The position numbers and the translations under genes are program-made. From positions 6,757,501-6,821,500 of the forward strand of contig NZ_CP109487.1 of NCBI RefSeq assembly GCF_036227605.1: a stretch of DNA of 64,000 nucleotides, given 5' to 3'. This stretch comes from Streptomyces sp. NBC_01439 (GTDB lineage: Bacteria > Actinomycetota > Actinomycetes > Streptomycetales > Streptomycetaceae). Below, one piece after another: positions 54,529-63,662 of this stretch. The notes below the pieces were generated by a model. That model saw only the letters and a program-made list of their open reading frames with translations, was not told where the DNA came from and made no database searches. How positions within the stretch are numbered: the first letter of the stretch is position 1; the number at the start of each line of letters is the position of its first letter.

Positions 54529-56027
54529 CGTCCTGGCAGGACAAGAACATCACCGTCGCCGGTCTCGGCGTGAGCGGCATCAGTGCCGCCCGCGCCCTGG
54601 CCGGCCTCGGCGCAGTGGTGACCGTCGTCGACAACGGTGACGGTGACGCGCACCGCGCCCGGGCCGCCGAGCTCGCGGCGGAGGGCATCACCGTCCGCCT
54701 CGGCCGCCTCGCGGACGGCGGGCACGCGGGCGAGGTCCTGCCCGAGGGCACCGAACTGGTCGTCACCTCGCCCGGTTGGAAGCCCGACAGCCCGCTGTTC
54801 GCGGCCGCCGCCGAAGCCGGCGTGGACGTGGTCGGGGACGTGGAGATCGCCTGGCTGCTGCGCGAGGTCGGCCAGGAGCGGCGCGCCGCGCGCTCCGGCG
54901 AGGACGGGGCCGCGGCGCCCCGCAGTGCCCCCGCCCCCTGGCTCGCCATCACCGGCACCAACGGCAAGACCACCACCACCCAGATGCTGGCGTCGATCCT
55001 GAAGGCCGCGGGCCTGCGCACCGCGGCCGTCGGCAACATCGGCACCCCGATCATCGACGTGGTGCTCGGCGAGCAGGAGTACGACGTGCTCGCCGTCGAA
55101 CTCTCCAGCTACCAGCTGCACTGGGCGCCCTCGCTGCGCGTCCACTCGGCGGCCGTGCTCAACCTGGCCCCCGACCACCTCGACTGGCACGGCTCGATGC
55201 AGGCGTACACCGCCGACAAGGGCCGGATCTACGAGGGCAACACGGTCGCCTGCGTCTACAACGTCGCCGACCCGGCCACCGAGGACCTGGTCGTGGAGGC
55301 CGACGTCGAAGAGGGCTGCCGCGCGATCGGCTTCACCCTCGGCGCCCCCGGCCCCTCCATGCTCGGCGTCGTCGACGGCATCCTCGTCGACCGGGCCTTC
55401 GTGGAGAACCGGCAGAAGAACGCCCAGGAGCTCGCCGAGGTCACGGACGTCAACCCGCCGGCCCCGCACAACATCGCCAACGCGCTCGCCGCCGCCGCCC
55501 TGGCCCGCGCCTTCGGCGTGGAGCCGCGCGCCGTCCGCGACGGGCTGCGCGACTTCCGCCCGGACGCCCACCGCGTCGCGTACGTGGACGAGGTCGACTC
55601 GGTCACCTACATCGACGACTCCAAGGCCACCAACACGCACGCGGCCGAGGCCTCGCTCGCGGCCTTCGAGCCGGTCGTCTGGATCGCCGGCGGCCTCGCC
55701 AAGGGCGCGACCTTCGACGAGCTCGTGCAGAACGCCGCGAAGAGGCTGCGCGGCGCCGTGCTGATCGGCGCCGACCGGGCGCTCATCGCCGAGGCGCTGG
55801 CGCGACACGCCCCCGAGGTCCCGGTCGTCGACCTCGACCGGACCGACACTGGGGCGATGCTCGCAGCGGTCCGGGAAGCCGCCGCGCTCGCCGAGCCCGG
55901 CGACACGGTCCTGCTGGCACCTGCCTGTGCCTCGATGGACATGTTCGCGAACTACAACAAGCGCGGGGACGCATTCGCCGACGCGGTGCGCGAACTGGCC
56001 GCCGAGAACGCTGCGGACACGGCCTAG
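54510..56027 (+). CDS. murD: UDP-MurNAc-L-alanine-D-glutamate ligase
   Basis: MurD adds D-Glu to UDP-MurNAc-L-Ala. The 505-residue protein has VAGLGVSGISAARALAGLGA, VTSPGWKPDSPLF, the P-loop ITGTNGKTTTTQM, LSSYQLHW, LNLAPDHLDWHGSM, NPPAPHNIANALAAAALA, HRVAYVDEVDSVTYIDDSKA and ACASMDMFANYNKRGD. I use the ATG at 54510 (MGSRQVTSW). The GTG at 54525, which overlaps the mraY stop as GTGA, is a serious alternative. The start lies within the end of mraY either way. Confidence 0.94.
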   Translation: MGSRQVTSWQDKNITVAGLGVSGISAARALAGLGAVVTVVDNGDGDAHRARAAELAAEGITVRLGRLADGGHAGEVLPEGTELVVTSPGWKPDSPLFAAAAEAGVDVVGDVEIAWLLREVGQERRAARSGEDGAAAPRSAPAPWLAITGTNGKTTTTQMLASILKAAGLRTAAVGNIGTPIIDVVLGEQEYDVLAVELSSYQLHWAPSLRVHSAAVLNLAPDHLDWHGSMQAYTADKGRIYEGNTVACVYNVADPATEDLVVEADVEEGCRAIGFTLGAPGPSMLGVVDGILVDRAFVENRQKNAQELAEVTDVNPPAPHNIANALAAAALARAFGVEPRAVRDGLRDFRPDAHRVAYVDEVDSVTYIDDSKATNTHAAEASLAAFEPVVWIAGGLAKGATFDELVQNAAKRLRGAVLIGADRALIAEALARHAPEVPVVDLDRTDTGAMLAAVREAAALAEPGDTVLLAPACASMDMFANYNKRGDAFADAVRELAAENAADTA

Positions 56028-56097
56028 GCCGGGGGCTCCGGGACAGGTTCCCTCCGGCCGGCAGCTCGCCTCGTACGAGTGGAGGGGAAGATCACAG

Positions 56098-57459
56098 ATG
56101 CCGGCCAAGCAGATGCTGCCGGGGCGGCGGCCGTCCGCCGTGAAGGCGCAGGGCCGCAAACGCCCTGCGGTGCGTTCGAAGCGGCCCGCCGGGCGCGGGC
56201 CGCTGGACCGGCTGCGGCGTACGCAGCGGCAGTTGCAGAAGGCCTGGGACCGCCCGCTCACCGCTTATTACCTGATCTTCGGCAGTTCCCTGCTCATCAC
56301 CGTGCTCGGCCTGGTGATGGTGTACTCGGCCTCGATGATCAAGGCCCTTCAGCTCGGCCTCGGCGACGCGTACTTCTTCAAGAAGCAGTTCCTGGCCGCC
56401 CTCATCGGTGGCGCACTCCTGATGGTCGCCTCCCGGATGCCGGTCAAACTGCACCGGGCGCTCTCGTACCCGGTGCTCGCCGGCACGCTCTTCCTGATGG
56501 TCCTGGTCCAGGTCCCGGGGATAGGCGTCTCGATCAACGGCAACCAGAATTGGATCTCCCTTGGCGGTCCGTTCATGCTCCAGCCCAGCGAGTTCGGCAA
56601 ACTGGCACTGATCCTGTGGGGCGCCGACCTGCTGGCACGCAAGGGCGACAAGGGGCTGCTGAGCCAGTGGAAGCACCTGTTGGTGCCGCTGGTCCCGGTG
56701 GCCTTCCTGCTGCTCGGGCTGATCATGCTGGGCGGAGACATGGGCACCGCGATGATCCTCGGCGCCATCCTGTTCGGTCTGCTCTGGCTCGCCGGAGCCC
56801 CGACCCGGATGTTCGTCGGGGTGCTCGCCTTCGCGGGTGCGATCGTCGCACTGCTCATCAAAACGAGCCCGCACCGGATGGACCGGCTGGAATGCCTCGG
56901 TGCGACAGAACCGGGCAAGAACGACCTTTGCTGGCAGGCCGTTCACGGGATCTACGCACTCGCCTCGGGCGGATGGTTCGGTTCCGGCCTGGGTGCAAGT
57001 GTGGAAAAATGGGGGCAACTACCCGAAGCCCACACCGACTTCATCTTCGCCATCACCGGGGAGGAACTGGGTCTGGCGGGGACACTGTCGGTGCTCGCCC
57101 TGTTCGCGGCTCTAGGCTATGCGGGTATCCGCGTGGCCGGACGCACGGAGGATTCCTTCGTACGGTTTGCCGCGGGAGGCGTGACCACCTGGATCACGGC
57201 CCAGGCCGTGATCAACATCGGTGCGGTGCTCGGCCTGCTGCCGATCGCCGGAGTCCCGCTCCCGCTGTTCTCCTACGGAGGGTCAGCCCTGCTGCCGACC
57301 ATGTTCGCGGTCGGACTGCTCATCGCCTTCGCGCGGGAGGAGCCGGCGGCGCGCGCGGCCCTCGCGATGCGACAGCCGAAGACCGGCTGGTGGCGGAGCG
57401 GGGTGAGATGGAAGTCGATGAGACGGCGCGTCAAGAAGCGTCCGTCCGGAGAGCGGTGA
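56098..57459 (+). CDS. ftsW: Lipid II polymerase/division protein FtsW
   Basis: FtsW is the SEDS-family glycosyltransferase that polymerises lipid II at the septum with FtsI. The 453-residue protein has a basic N-terminal extension of about 55 residues, then about ten helices. The SEDS motifs are GLVMVYSAS, INGNQNWISLGG, LQPSEFGKLALILW, GGDMGTAM, WFGSGLGASVEKWGQLPEAH with TDFIFAITGEELGL, and LPLFSYGGSALLP. The ATG at 56098 follows GGAGGGG at 10 nt. The frame is open further up inside murD, which is not relevant. Confidence 0.95.
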   Translation: MPAKQMLPGRRPSAVKAQGRKRPAVRSKRPAGRGPLDRLRRTQRQLQKAWDRPLTAYYLIFGSSLLITVLGLVMVYSASMIKALQLGLGDAYFFKKQFLAALIGGALLMVASRMPVKLHRALSYPVLAGTLFLMVLVQVPGIGVSINGNQNWISLGGPFMLQPSEFGKLALILWGADLLARKGDKGLLSQWKHLLVPLVPVAFLLLGLIMLGGDMGTAMILGAILFGLLWLAGAPTRMFVGVLAFAGAIVALLIKTSPHRMDRLECLGATEPGKNDLCWQAVHGIYALASGGWFGSGLGASVEKWGQLPEAHTDFIFAITGEELGLAGTLSVLALFAALGYAGIRVAGRTEDSFVRFAAGGVTTWITAQAVINIGAVLGLLPIAGVPLPLFSYGGSALLPTMFAVGLLIAFAREEPAARAALAMRQPKTGWWRSGVRWKSMRRRVKKRPSGER

Positions 57460-57465
57460 AATTCG

Positions 57466-58560
57466 GTGCATGTCGTACTCGCCGGTGGGGGGACCGCCGG
57501 CCACATCGAGCCGGCGCTCGCCCTCGCGGACGCCCTGCGCAGGCAGGACCCTTCAGTGGGCATCACCGCCCTCGGCACGGAGCGCGGACTGGAAACCCGC
57601 CTGGTGCCGGAACGCGGCTACGAGCTGGGCCTGATCCCGGCCGTTCCGCTGCCCCGCAAGCCGACCCCGGAACTGATCACCGTCCCCGGACGGCTGCGCG
57701 GCACCATCAAGGCCGCGGAGGAGATCCTGATCCGCACCAAGGCCGACTGCGTCGTCGGCTTCGGCGGCTACGTGGCCCTGCCCGGCTACCTCGCGGCCAA
57801 GCGCCTCGGGGTACCGATCATCGTCCACGAGGCCAACGCCAGGCCCGGACTGGCCAATAAGATCGGCTCCCGGTACGCGCACGCCGTCGCGGTCTCCACC
57901 CCCGACAGCAAGCTGCGCGGCGCCCGCTACGTGGGCATCCCGCTGCGCCGTTCCATCTCCACCCTCGACCGGGCAGCGGTCCGTCCCGAGGCGCGCGCCG
58001 CCTTCGGCCTGGACCCCAACCTGCCCACCCTGCTGGTCTCCGGCGGCTCGCAGGGCGCCCGCCGCCTCAACGAGACGATCCAGCAGGTCGCGTCGACCCT
58101 CCAGCGCTCCGGGATCCAGATCCTGCACGCCGTCGGGCCGAAGAACGAACTGCCGCGTGTCGACAACATGCCCGGGATGCCGCCGTATGTGCCGGTACCG
58201 TACGTGGACCGGATGGATCTCGCGTACGCCGCCGCCGACATGATGCTGTGCCGCGCCGGGGCGATGACCGTCGCCGAACTCTCCGCCGTCGGGCTCCCCG
58301 CCGCCTACGTCCCGTTGCCGATCGGCAACGGTGAACAGCGGCTCAACGCCCAGCCGGTGGTCAAGGCCGGCGGCGGCCTGCTCGTGGACGACGCGGAGCT
58401 GACGCCCGACTGGGTGCTGAGCCAGGTCCTCCCGGTGCTGTCCGACCCGCACCGCCTGTACGAGATGTCCCGGGCCGCCGGCGAGTTCGGTCGTCGGGAC
58501 GCCGACGAGCTCCTGGTCGGCATGGTCTACGAGGCGATCGCGGCCCACAGGTCCCGCTGA
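57466..58560 (+). CDS. murG: Lipid II synthase MurG (GlcNAc transferase)
   Basis: MurG adds GlcNAc to lipid I to give lipid II on the inner membrane face. The 364-residue GT-B enzyme has [60 protein letters not shown] and [21 protein letters not shown] with [13 protein letters not shown]. The GTG at 57466 is 6 nt after the ftsW stop. Confidence 0.96.
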   Translation: MHVVLAGGGTAGHIEPALALADALRRQDPSVGITALGTERGLETRLVPERGYELGLIPAVPLPRKPTPELITVPGRLRGTIKAAEEILIRTKADCVVGFGGYVALPGYLAAKRLGVPIIVHEANARPGLANKIGSRYAHAVAVSTPDSKLRGARYVGIPLRRSISTLDRAAVRPEARAAFGLDPNLPTLLVSGGSQGARRLNETIQQVASTLQRSGIQILHAVGPKNELPRVDNMPGMPPYVPVPYVDRMDLAYAAADMMLCRAGAMTVAELSAVGLPAAYVPLPIGNGEQRLNAQPVVKAGGGLLVDDAELTPDWVLSQVLPVLSDPHRLYEMSRAAGEFGRRDADELLVGMVYEAIAAHRSR

Positions 58561-58589
58561 GGCGGGTAGCGAGACGCAGGAGGCAGGGA

Positions 58590-59480
58590 GTGGCCGGAGG
58601 GACGACCGCACGGCGCGGAACACCGTTTTCTGATCGGTCCGGCCCGACCGCCCGCAAGGGCACCGGCGCTCCCAAGCCGCCGAAGCCCCCCAAGGGCTCC
58701 AAGGCACCCAAAGCCCCCAAGGCGCCCAAGGCCCCGAAGTCGGCCCGGGAGGCCGGCTCCAGGGGCCCCGGCGCACGCCTGCGCCGGGGCCCCGTGCTGG
58801 CCTCCCTGGCCGCCGCGGTGGTCCTCGCCGCGGGCGGCACCTGGGTGCTCTACGGCTCGTCCTGGCTCCGCGTGGAGAAGGTCGCCGCCACCGGCATGGA
58901 CGTGCTCACCTCCGAGCAGGTCCTCGGTGCCGCGGCCGTCCCGGTCGGTGCGCCCCTGGTGAGCGTCGACACCGAGGAGATCGAGGGCCGGGTCCGCGGC
59001 CGGCTGCCCCGCATCGATTCGGTCGACGTGGTGCGGGCCTGGCCGCACGGCATCGGTCTGAAAGTGACGGAACGCAAACCCGTCCTGCTCATCAAAAAGG
59101 ACGCCAACTTCGTGGAAGTGGACGCATCGGGTGTGCGATTCGACACGGTTGCGAAAGCACCCGCGGGTGTTCCGGTCCTCGAATTGAACGCCGGTCGATC
59201 GCCGAGCGCCCGCCGCTTCGACGAGGAACGGCTGCTGCACGAGGCCGTACTCGTCGCGGGCGTCCTCCCGGAGTCGATCGCCAAGGAAACCGTGCAGGTC
59301 AAGGTGGGTTCCTACGATTCGGTCGTACTGGAGCTCACCGGGGGCCGATCCGTGACGTGGGGCAGTGGTGAACAGAGCGACGCGAAGGGACGCGCATTGA
59401 ACGCTTTGTTGAAAGCCGCTCCCAAGGCCACCCGCTTCGACGTGAGCGTCCCCACCGCCCCTGCTGCGTCCGGGAGTTGA
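58590..59480 (+). CDS. ftsQ: Division protein FtsQ/DivIB
   Basis: This is a 296-residue bitopic division protein. The cytosolic N-terminus carries a Lys/Ala/Pro repeat (KAPKAPKAPKAPKSAR, from a 9-bp DNA repeat near 58700-58741). A membrane helix (VLASLAAAVVLAAGGTWVLY) leads to a POTRA domain (WLRVEKVAATGMDVLTSEQV, VRAWPHGIGLKVTERKPVLL) and the FtsQ C-terminal domain. The GTG at 58590 follows AGGAGG at about 6 nt. The DNA of its last third contains several less GC-rich codons than its neighbours. Confidence 0.93.
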   Translation: MAGGTTARRGTPFSDRSGPTARKGTGAPKPPKPPKGSKAPKAPKAPKAPKSAREAGSRGPGARLRRGPVLASLAAAVVLAAGGTWVLYGSSWLRVEKVAATGMDVLTSEQVLGAAAVPVGAPLVSVDTEEIEGRVRGRLPRIDSVDVVRAWPHGIGLKVTERKPVLLIKKDANFVEVDASGVRFDTVAKAPAGVPVLELNAGRSPSARRFDEERLLHEAVLVAGVLPESIAKETVQVKVGSYDSVVLELTGGRSVTWGSGEQSDAKGRALNALLKAAPKATRFDVSVPTAPAASGS

Positions 59481-59759
59481 CGTCCGGTCCAACAGCGGCA
59501 CACCCTGGTTGGCCAGCGATACGGGTGATCACATAGGGTGAAAAGAAAAACGGGAGGTTCGGCGTGTTCGTTGAACACGCGCTACTTGTCGACTTAGTGT
59601 CCTGTTCGGAAGAGTCCGAGGAACAGGCACACCCCTAACCCTAAACTTCAGGGTGAGGGTTCGGGTCGGCGCGTTCGGACCGTCCCTATTTCGGCATCAG
59701 TCGTCGCAACGCAGGCCCGCGAGGCGGCGACACGTAACTCGAGGCGAGAGGCCTTCGAC
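59481..59759 (+). promoter_or_regulatory. ftsZ promoter region
   Basis: TTGAAC (59571-59576) and TAGTGT (59595-59600), 18 bp apart, form a clear promoter, and TAGGGT (59534-59539) is a second -10-like box. Two inverted repeats follow: CCTGTTC/GAACAGG (59601-59627) and CCCTAACCCT/AGGGTGAGGG (59633-59659, one mismatch). GACAC at 59729 matches the core WhiA-binding motif. In Streptomyces ftsZ has several promoters, one switched on for sporulation septation. Assigning them here needs mapping. Confidence 0.6.
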
Positions 59760-60965
59760 GTGGCAGCACCGCAGAACTACCTCGCAGTCATCAAGGTCAT
59801 CGGTGTCGGCGGCGGTGGTGTCAATGCCATCAACCGAATGATCGAGGTCGGTCTCAAGGGCGTCGAGTTCATCGCCATCAACACGGACGCCCAGGCGCTG
59901 TTGATGAGCGACGCCGACGTCAAGCTCGACGTCGGCCGGGAACTCACCCGTGGCCTCGGCGCCGGCGCCAACCCGGCCGTCGGTCGCAAGGCGGCAGAAG
60001 ACCACCGCGAGGAGATCGAGGAGGTCCTCAAGGGGGCCGACATGGTCTTCGTCACCGCCGGTGAGGGCGGCGGCACCGGCACCGGCGGCGCACCTGTCGT
60101 CGCCAACATCGCGCGCTCGCTGGGCGCCCTGACGATCGGTGTGGTCACCCGACCGTTCACCTTCGAGGGCCGGCGCCGCGCGAACCAGGCGGAGGACGGC
60201 ATCGCCGAGCTCCGCGAAGAGGTCGACACCCTCATCGTCATCCCCAACGACCGACTGCTGTCCATCTCGGACCGCCAGGTCAGCGTGCTCGACGCCTTCA
60301 AGTCGGCCGACCAGGTCCTGCTCTCGGGCGTCCAGGGCATCACCGACCTCATCACCACCCCGGGTCTGATCAACCTCGACTTCGCCGACGTCAAGTCCGT
60401 GATGTCCGAGGCCGGCTCGGCCCTGATGGGCATCGGCTCGGCCCGCGGCGACGACCGCGCCGTGGCCGCCGCCGAGATGGCGATCTCCTCGCCGCTCCTG
60501 GAGGCGTCCATCGACGGCGCCCGGGGCGTGCTGCTCTCCATCTCCGGCGGCTCGGACCTCGGCCTCTTCGAGATCAACGAGGCCGCGCAGCTGGTCAGCG
60601 AGGCCGCGCACCCCGAGGCGAACATCATCTTCGGCGCCGTCATCGACGACGCGCTCGGCGACGAGGTACGGGTCACCGTCATCGCGGCCGGGTTCGACGG
60701 CGGACAGCCCCCGGCCCGCCGGGACAACGTCATCGGCGCCGCGTCCACCAAGCGCGAGGAGCCGGCCCCGGCGCCGGTCCGCGCCGCCGAGCCGGCCCGC
60801 TCGGCCTTCGGCGGACTCGGCTCGGTCACCCCGCGCGAGGAGCCCCCGGCTCCGGTCGAGCCGGCTCCGGTCGAGGTCCAGGCCCCCGCGCCGCAGGTCC
60901 CCACGGCCCGGCCGTACCAGGACAGCCCGGCCGAAGAGCTGGATGTTCCGGACTTCTTGAAGTGA
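59760..60965 (+). CDS. ftsZ: Cell division GTPase FtsZ
   Basis: FtsZ polymerises with GTP into the division ring and, in Streptomyces, into the ladders of sporulation septa. The 401-residue protein has [15 protein letters not shown], the tubulin signature GGGTGTG (103-109), [24 protein letters not shown] and [15 protein letters not shown] Pro/Ala-rich linker (about 320-390) leads to the conserved C-terminal peptide LDVPDFLK. The GTG at 59760 follows GAGAGG. It overlaps pgeF by 4 nt. Confidence 0.98.
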   Translation: MAAPQNYLAVIKVIGVGGGGVNAINRMIEVGLKGVEFIAINTDAQALLMSDADVKLDVGRELTRGLGAGANPAVGRKAAEDHREEIEEVLKGADMVFVTAGEGGGTGTGGAPVVANIARSLGALTIGVVTRPFTFEGRRRANQAEDGIAELREEVDTLIVIPNDRLLSISDRQVSVLDAFKSADQVLLSGVQGITDLITTPGLINLDFADVKSVMSEAGSALMGIGSARGDDRAVAAAEMAISSPLLEASIDGARGVLLSISGGSDLGLFEINEAAQLVSEAAHPEANIIFGAVIDDALGDEVRVTVIAAGFDGGQPPARRDNVIGAASTKREEPAPAPVRAAEPARSAFGGLGSVTPREEPPAPVEPAPVEVQAPAPQVPTARPYQDSPAEELDVPDFLK

Positions 60966-61750
60966 CACCAGAGCAGCATCACGTGGGCGGCGCCCACTTC
61001 GCTTTCACCGACCGGTGGGGCGGAGTGAGCGCCGTTCCGTACGAGGAGCTCAATCTCGGCGGCGCGGTCGGAGACGACCCGGCCGCCGTTCTCGCGAACC
61101 GGGCGCGGGCGGCGAAGTCCCTGGGTCTGGCGCCGGACCGGGTGGTCTGGATGAACCAGGTGCACGGCCGGGACGTGGCCGTGGTGGACGGGACCTGGGG
61201 CGCGGACGCCGAGGTCCCGGCGGTGGACGCGGTGGTGACCGCCCGTCGGGGGCTCGCCCTCGCGGTGCTCACCGCCGACTGCACGCCCGTCCTGCTGGCT
61301 GACCCCGTCGCCGGGGTCGTGGCGGCCGCCCACGCCGGGCGGCCGGGACTGGTCGCCGGGGTGGTGCCCGCCGCCGTCGAGGCGATGGTCGCCCTCGGTG
61401 CGGACCCCGGGCGGATCGTCGCCCGGACCGGACCCGCCGTCTGCGGGCACTGCTACGAGGTTCCGGCCGAGATGCGGGAGGCGGTGGCGGACGTCGTCCC
61501 CGCAGCCCGGGCCGAGACGAGCTGGGGGACACCGGCCGTCGACGTGGTCGCCGGGGTGCACGCCCAGCTCGCTGAGGCGGGGGTGGTGAACGGCGGCCGT
61601 TCCCCGGTCTGCACACTGGAGTCGCGGGACCACTTCTCGTACCGCCGCGACCGGGTGACCGGACGCCTGGCCGGATATGTCTGGTTGACGGAGCTTTCCG
61701 GGGAGACGACCCCCGGACTGCCGGGGGAAAAGAAGAATGACGGATCGTAA
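60962..61750 (+). CDS. pgeF: PgeF/YlmD-type Cu-Zn oxidase (peptidoglycan editing factor)
   Basis: This is a 262-residue member of the YfiH/LACC1 family. In E. coli PgeF removes misincorporated L-Ser from muropeptide precursors, and other members have purine nucleoside or polyphenol oxidase activity. Motifs are [41 protein letters not shown] (Cys), [12 protein letters not shown] (His) and [12 protein letters not shown]. The GTG overlaps the ftsZ stop. The position after ftsZ fits the peptidoglycan role. Confidence 0.9.
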   Translation: MTPEQHHVGGAHFAFTDRWGGVSAVPYEELNLGGAVGDDPAAVLANRARAAKSLGLAPDRVVWMNQVHGRDVAVVDGTWGADAEVPAVDAVVTARRGLALAVLTADCTPVLLADPVAGVVAAAHAGRPGLVAGVVPAAVEAMVALGADPGRIVARTGPAVCGHCYEVPAEMREAVADVVPAARAETSWGTPAVDVVAGVHAQLAEAGVVNGGRSPVCTLESRDHFSYRRDRVTGRLAGYVWLTELSGETTPGLPGEKKNDGS

Positions 61751-62456
61751 GTCGGAGCTCGCCGAGAACCTGGCGCGGGTGGAGGAACGCATCTCGTCCG
61801 CCTGTGCGGCGGCGGGGCGGGGACGAGAAGAGGTGACCCTCATCGTGGTCACCAAGACCTACCCCGCGAGCGACGTACGACTGCTGGCGGACCTGGGTGT
61901 CCGTCATGTTGCGGAGAATCGTGACCAGGATGCCGCCCCCAAGGCCGCGGCCTGCGCAGATCTGCCGCTCAGCTGGCACTTCGTCGGTCAGTTGCAGACG
62001 AACAAAGTCCGTTCCGTGGCGGGATACGCGCAGGTCGTGCAGTCGGTCGACCGGCCGAAGCTCGTGACGGCCCTCTCGGCGGCCGCGGTCAACGCCGGCC
62101 GGGAGCTCGGGTGCCTCGTGCAGATCGCCCTCGACGCGGAGTCGGGGGAGCGCGGGGCCCGCGGCGGCGCGGCGCCGGAGCAGCTCGCGGAGTTGGCGGA
62201 CCTCGTGGCCGGGGCTCCGGGACTGCGCATCGACGGCCTGATGACGGTCGCTCCGCTGTCCGGCCCCTACGCGGGCCGCGAACGGGCCGCCTTCGAGCGG
62301 CTGGTGGAATTGTCATCCCGCATGCGCGTGGACCATCCGACTGCCACGATGGTGTCGGCCGGGATGAGCGCAGACCTGGAACAGGCCGTGGCGGCCGGTG
62401 CGACACATGTACGCGTCGGCACTGCGGTACTCGGCGCGAGAGCCCGGCTCGGGTAA
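61737..62456 (+). CDS. YggS-family PLP-binding protein (YlmE)
   Basis: This is a 239-residue PLP homeostasis protein with an alanine-racemase-like barrel. The PLP lysine is Lys40 in LIVVTKTYPASDV. Other blocks are HVAENRDQDAAPK, WHFVGQLQTNKVR, LVQIALD, GLRIDGLMTVAPL and VSAGMSADLEQAVAAGATHV with RVGTAVLGAR. The usual GENYVQE is AENRDQD, as in other actinomycetes. It overlaps pgeF by 14 nt. Confidence 0.93.
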   Translation: MTDRKSELAENLARVEERISSACAAAGRGREEVTLIVVTKTYPASDVRLLADLGVRHVAENRDQDAAPKAAACADLPLSWHFVGQLQTNKVRSVAGYAQVVQSVDRPKLVTALSAAAVNAGRELGCLVQIALDAESGERGARGGAAPEQLAELADLVAGAPGLRIDGLMTVAPLSGPYAGRERAAFERLVELSSRMRVDHPTATMVSAGMSADLEQAVAAGATHVRVGTAVLGARARLG

Positions 62457-62498
62457 CGTCGCGAAGAAAGTCGGACCACAGCAGAAAATATGGTCATT

Positions 62499-62514
62499 CC
62501 CGCTGATGAGCGGG
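62499..62514 (+). terminator. Short hairpin after the YggS-type gene
   Basis: CCCGCT-GATG-AGCGGG forms a 6-bp stem 43 bp after the stop. The following 90 bp to sepF hold a GACAC motif (TTCGTGACACGG) but no gene. Confidence 0.4.
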
Positions 62515-62605
62515 CAGACCTAGTGGATCGCGGGCAGTTGGTGACATTCGTGACACGGCGGCACCTGCGACAGGGCGATCCACCACAGAGCGGAGGACTC
62601 GGAGA

Positions 62606-63223
62606 ATGGCCGGCGCGATGCGCAAGATGGCGGTCTACCTCGGCCTCGTGGAGGACGACCGGTACGACAACCCGGGGTACGACCCCGACGACGAGTTCGA
62701 GCCCGAGCCGGAGATGGAACGGGCTCGGGAGCGGGATCGCCGACAGCAGCCCGCGCACCAAGCGCCCGTATCGGACGAACCGGTACGAGCGACACAGCCT
62801 CCGGCGCAGCGTGAACCTATCCCAATTCCGGTGGAAAGCGGACGTCCTGCGCGAATCGCCCCCGTGGCATCCATCACACCTGATCGTACGAACCTGGAGA
62901 AGAACGCCCCCGTGATCATGCCCAAGGTCGTCTCCGAGCGGGAGCCGTACCGCATCACGACGCTGCACCCCCGGACCTACAACGAGGCCCGTACCATCGG
63001 GGAACACTTCCGTGAGGGCACTCCGGTGATCATGAATCTCACGGAGATGGACGACACGGATGCGAAGCGTCTCGTGGACTTCGCCGCCGGACTCGTCTTC
63101 GGTCTGCACGGCAGCATTGAACGCGTGACACAGAAGGTGTTCCTGCTGTCGCCTGCTAACGTCGATGTCACGGCGGAGGACAAGGCCCGCATCGCGGAGG
63201 GCGGGTTCTTCAACCAAAGCTAG
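62606..63223 (+). CDS. sepF: Cell division protein SepF (YlmF)
   Basis: SepF tethers FtsZ to the membrane. The 205-residue protein begins with the membrane-targeting helix [14 protein letters not shown]. An acidic, Pro-rich linker follows ([16 protein letters not shown]), then the C-terminal SepF domain ([70 protein letters not shown]). AGGACTCGGAGA lies just before the ATG. Actinobacteria lack FtsA and ZipA, so SepF is the main anchor. Confidence 0.95.
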   Translation: MAGAMRKMAVYLGLVEDDRYDNPGYDPDDEFEPEPEMERARERDRRQQPAHQAPVSDEPVRATQPPAQREPIPIPVESGRPARIAPVASITPDRTNLEKNAPVIMPKVVSEREPYRITTLHPRTYNEARTIGEHFREGTPVIMNLTEMDDTDAKRLVDFAAGLVFGLHGSIERVTQKVFLLSPANVDVTAEDKARIAEGGFFNQS

Positions 63224-63283
63224 ACCGATCCGTCAGACACGGGGCCGGGAACACAGCGGGAGCAGGGGAGAGGGAAGCGCGGA

Positions 63284-63580
63284 ATGGGTGTCGCACTGCA
63301 AGTGATCTACTTCGCCTTGGGGTGCTTCCTCGTCGTGCTGATCTTCCGCCTGGTCATGGACTACGTGTTCCAGTTCGCACGTTCCTGGACACCCGGCAAG
63401 GCGATGGTGGTCGTACTGGAGGCCACCTACAGCGTCACCGATCCACCGCTCAAGCTTCTTCGGCGGGTCATTCCGCCGTTGCGTCTCGGGGGCGTGGCAC
63501 TCGACCTGTCCTTCTTCGTTCTGATGATCATCGTTTACATCCTCATCAGTTTCGTGCGCACCGCTGCGAGCGGCTTGTGA
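63284..63580 (+). CDS. YggT-family membrane protein (YlmG)
   Basis: This is a 98-residue protein with two membrane helices (ALQVIYFALGCFLVVLIFRL and DLSFFVLMIIVYILISFVRT) and the conserved segment SVTDPPLKLLRRVIPPLRLG between them. It sits between sepF and divIVA as in Bacillus and other actinobacteria. Its role in division or membrane organisation is not defined. Confidence 0.93.
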   Translation: MGVALQVIYFALGCFLVVLIFRLVMDYVFQFARSWTPGKAMVVVLEATYSVTDPPLKLLRRVIPPLRLGGVALDLSFFVLMIIVYILISFVRTAASGL

Positions 63581-63591
63581 ACGATGTGCTT

Positions 63592-63607
63592 CCCCGCGGG
63601 CGCGGGG
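63592..63607 (+). terminator. Hairpin between the YggT gene and divIVA
   Basis: CCCCGCG-GG-CGCGGGG is a 7-bp perfect stem 11 bp after the YggT stop. TACGGT (63618-63623) downstream could serve as a divIVA -10 box. Confidence 0.55.
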
Positions 63608-63662
63608 ACAGTCCCGATACGGTCTTGCCGACTGCCGACGACTACGTAGAGGTGAAGAAGAC

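Noticed and set aside
62490..62915. A possible small gene starting just before sepF.
   Set aside because: It overlaps sepF in another frame and becomes Arg/Ser/Thr-rich nonsense. sepF has the clear start.
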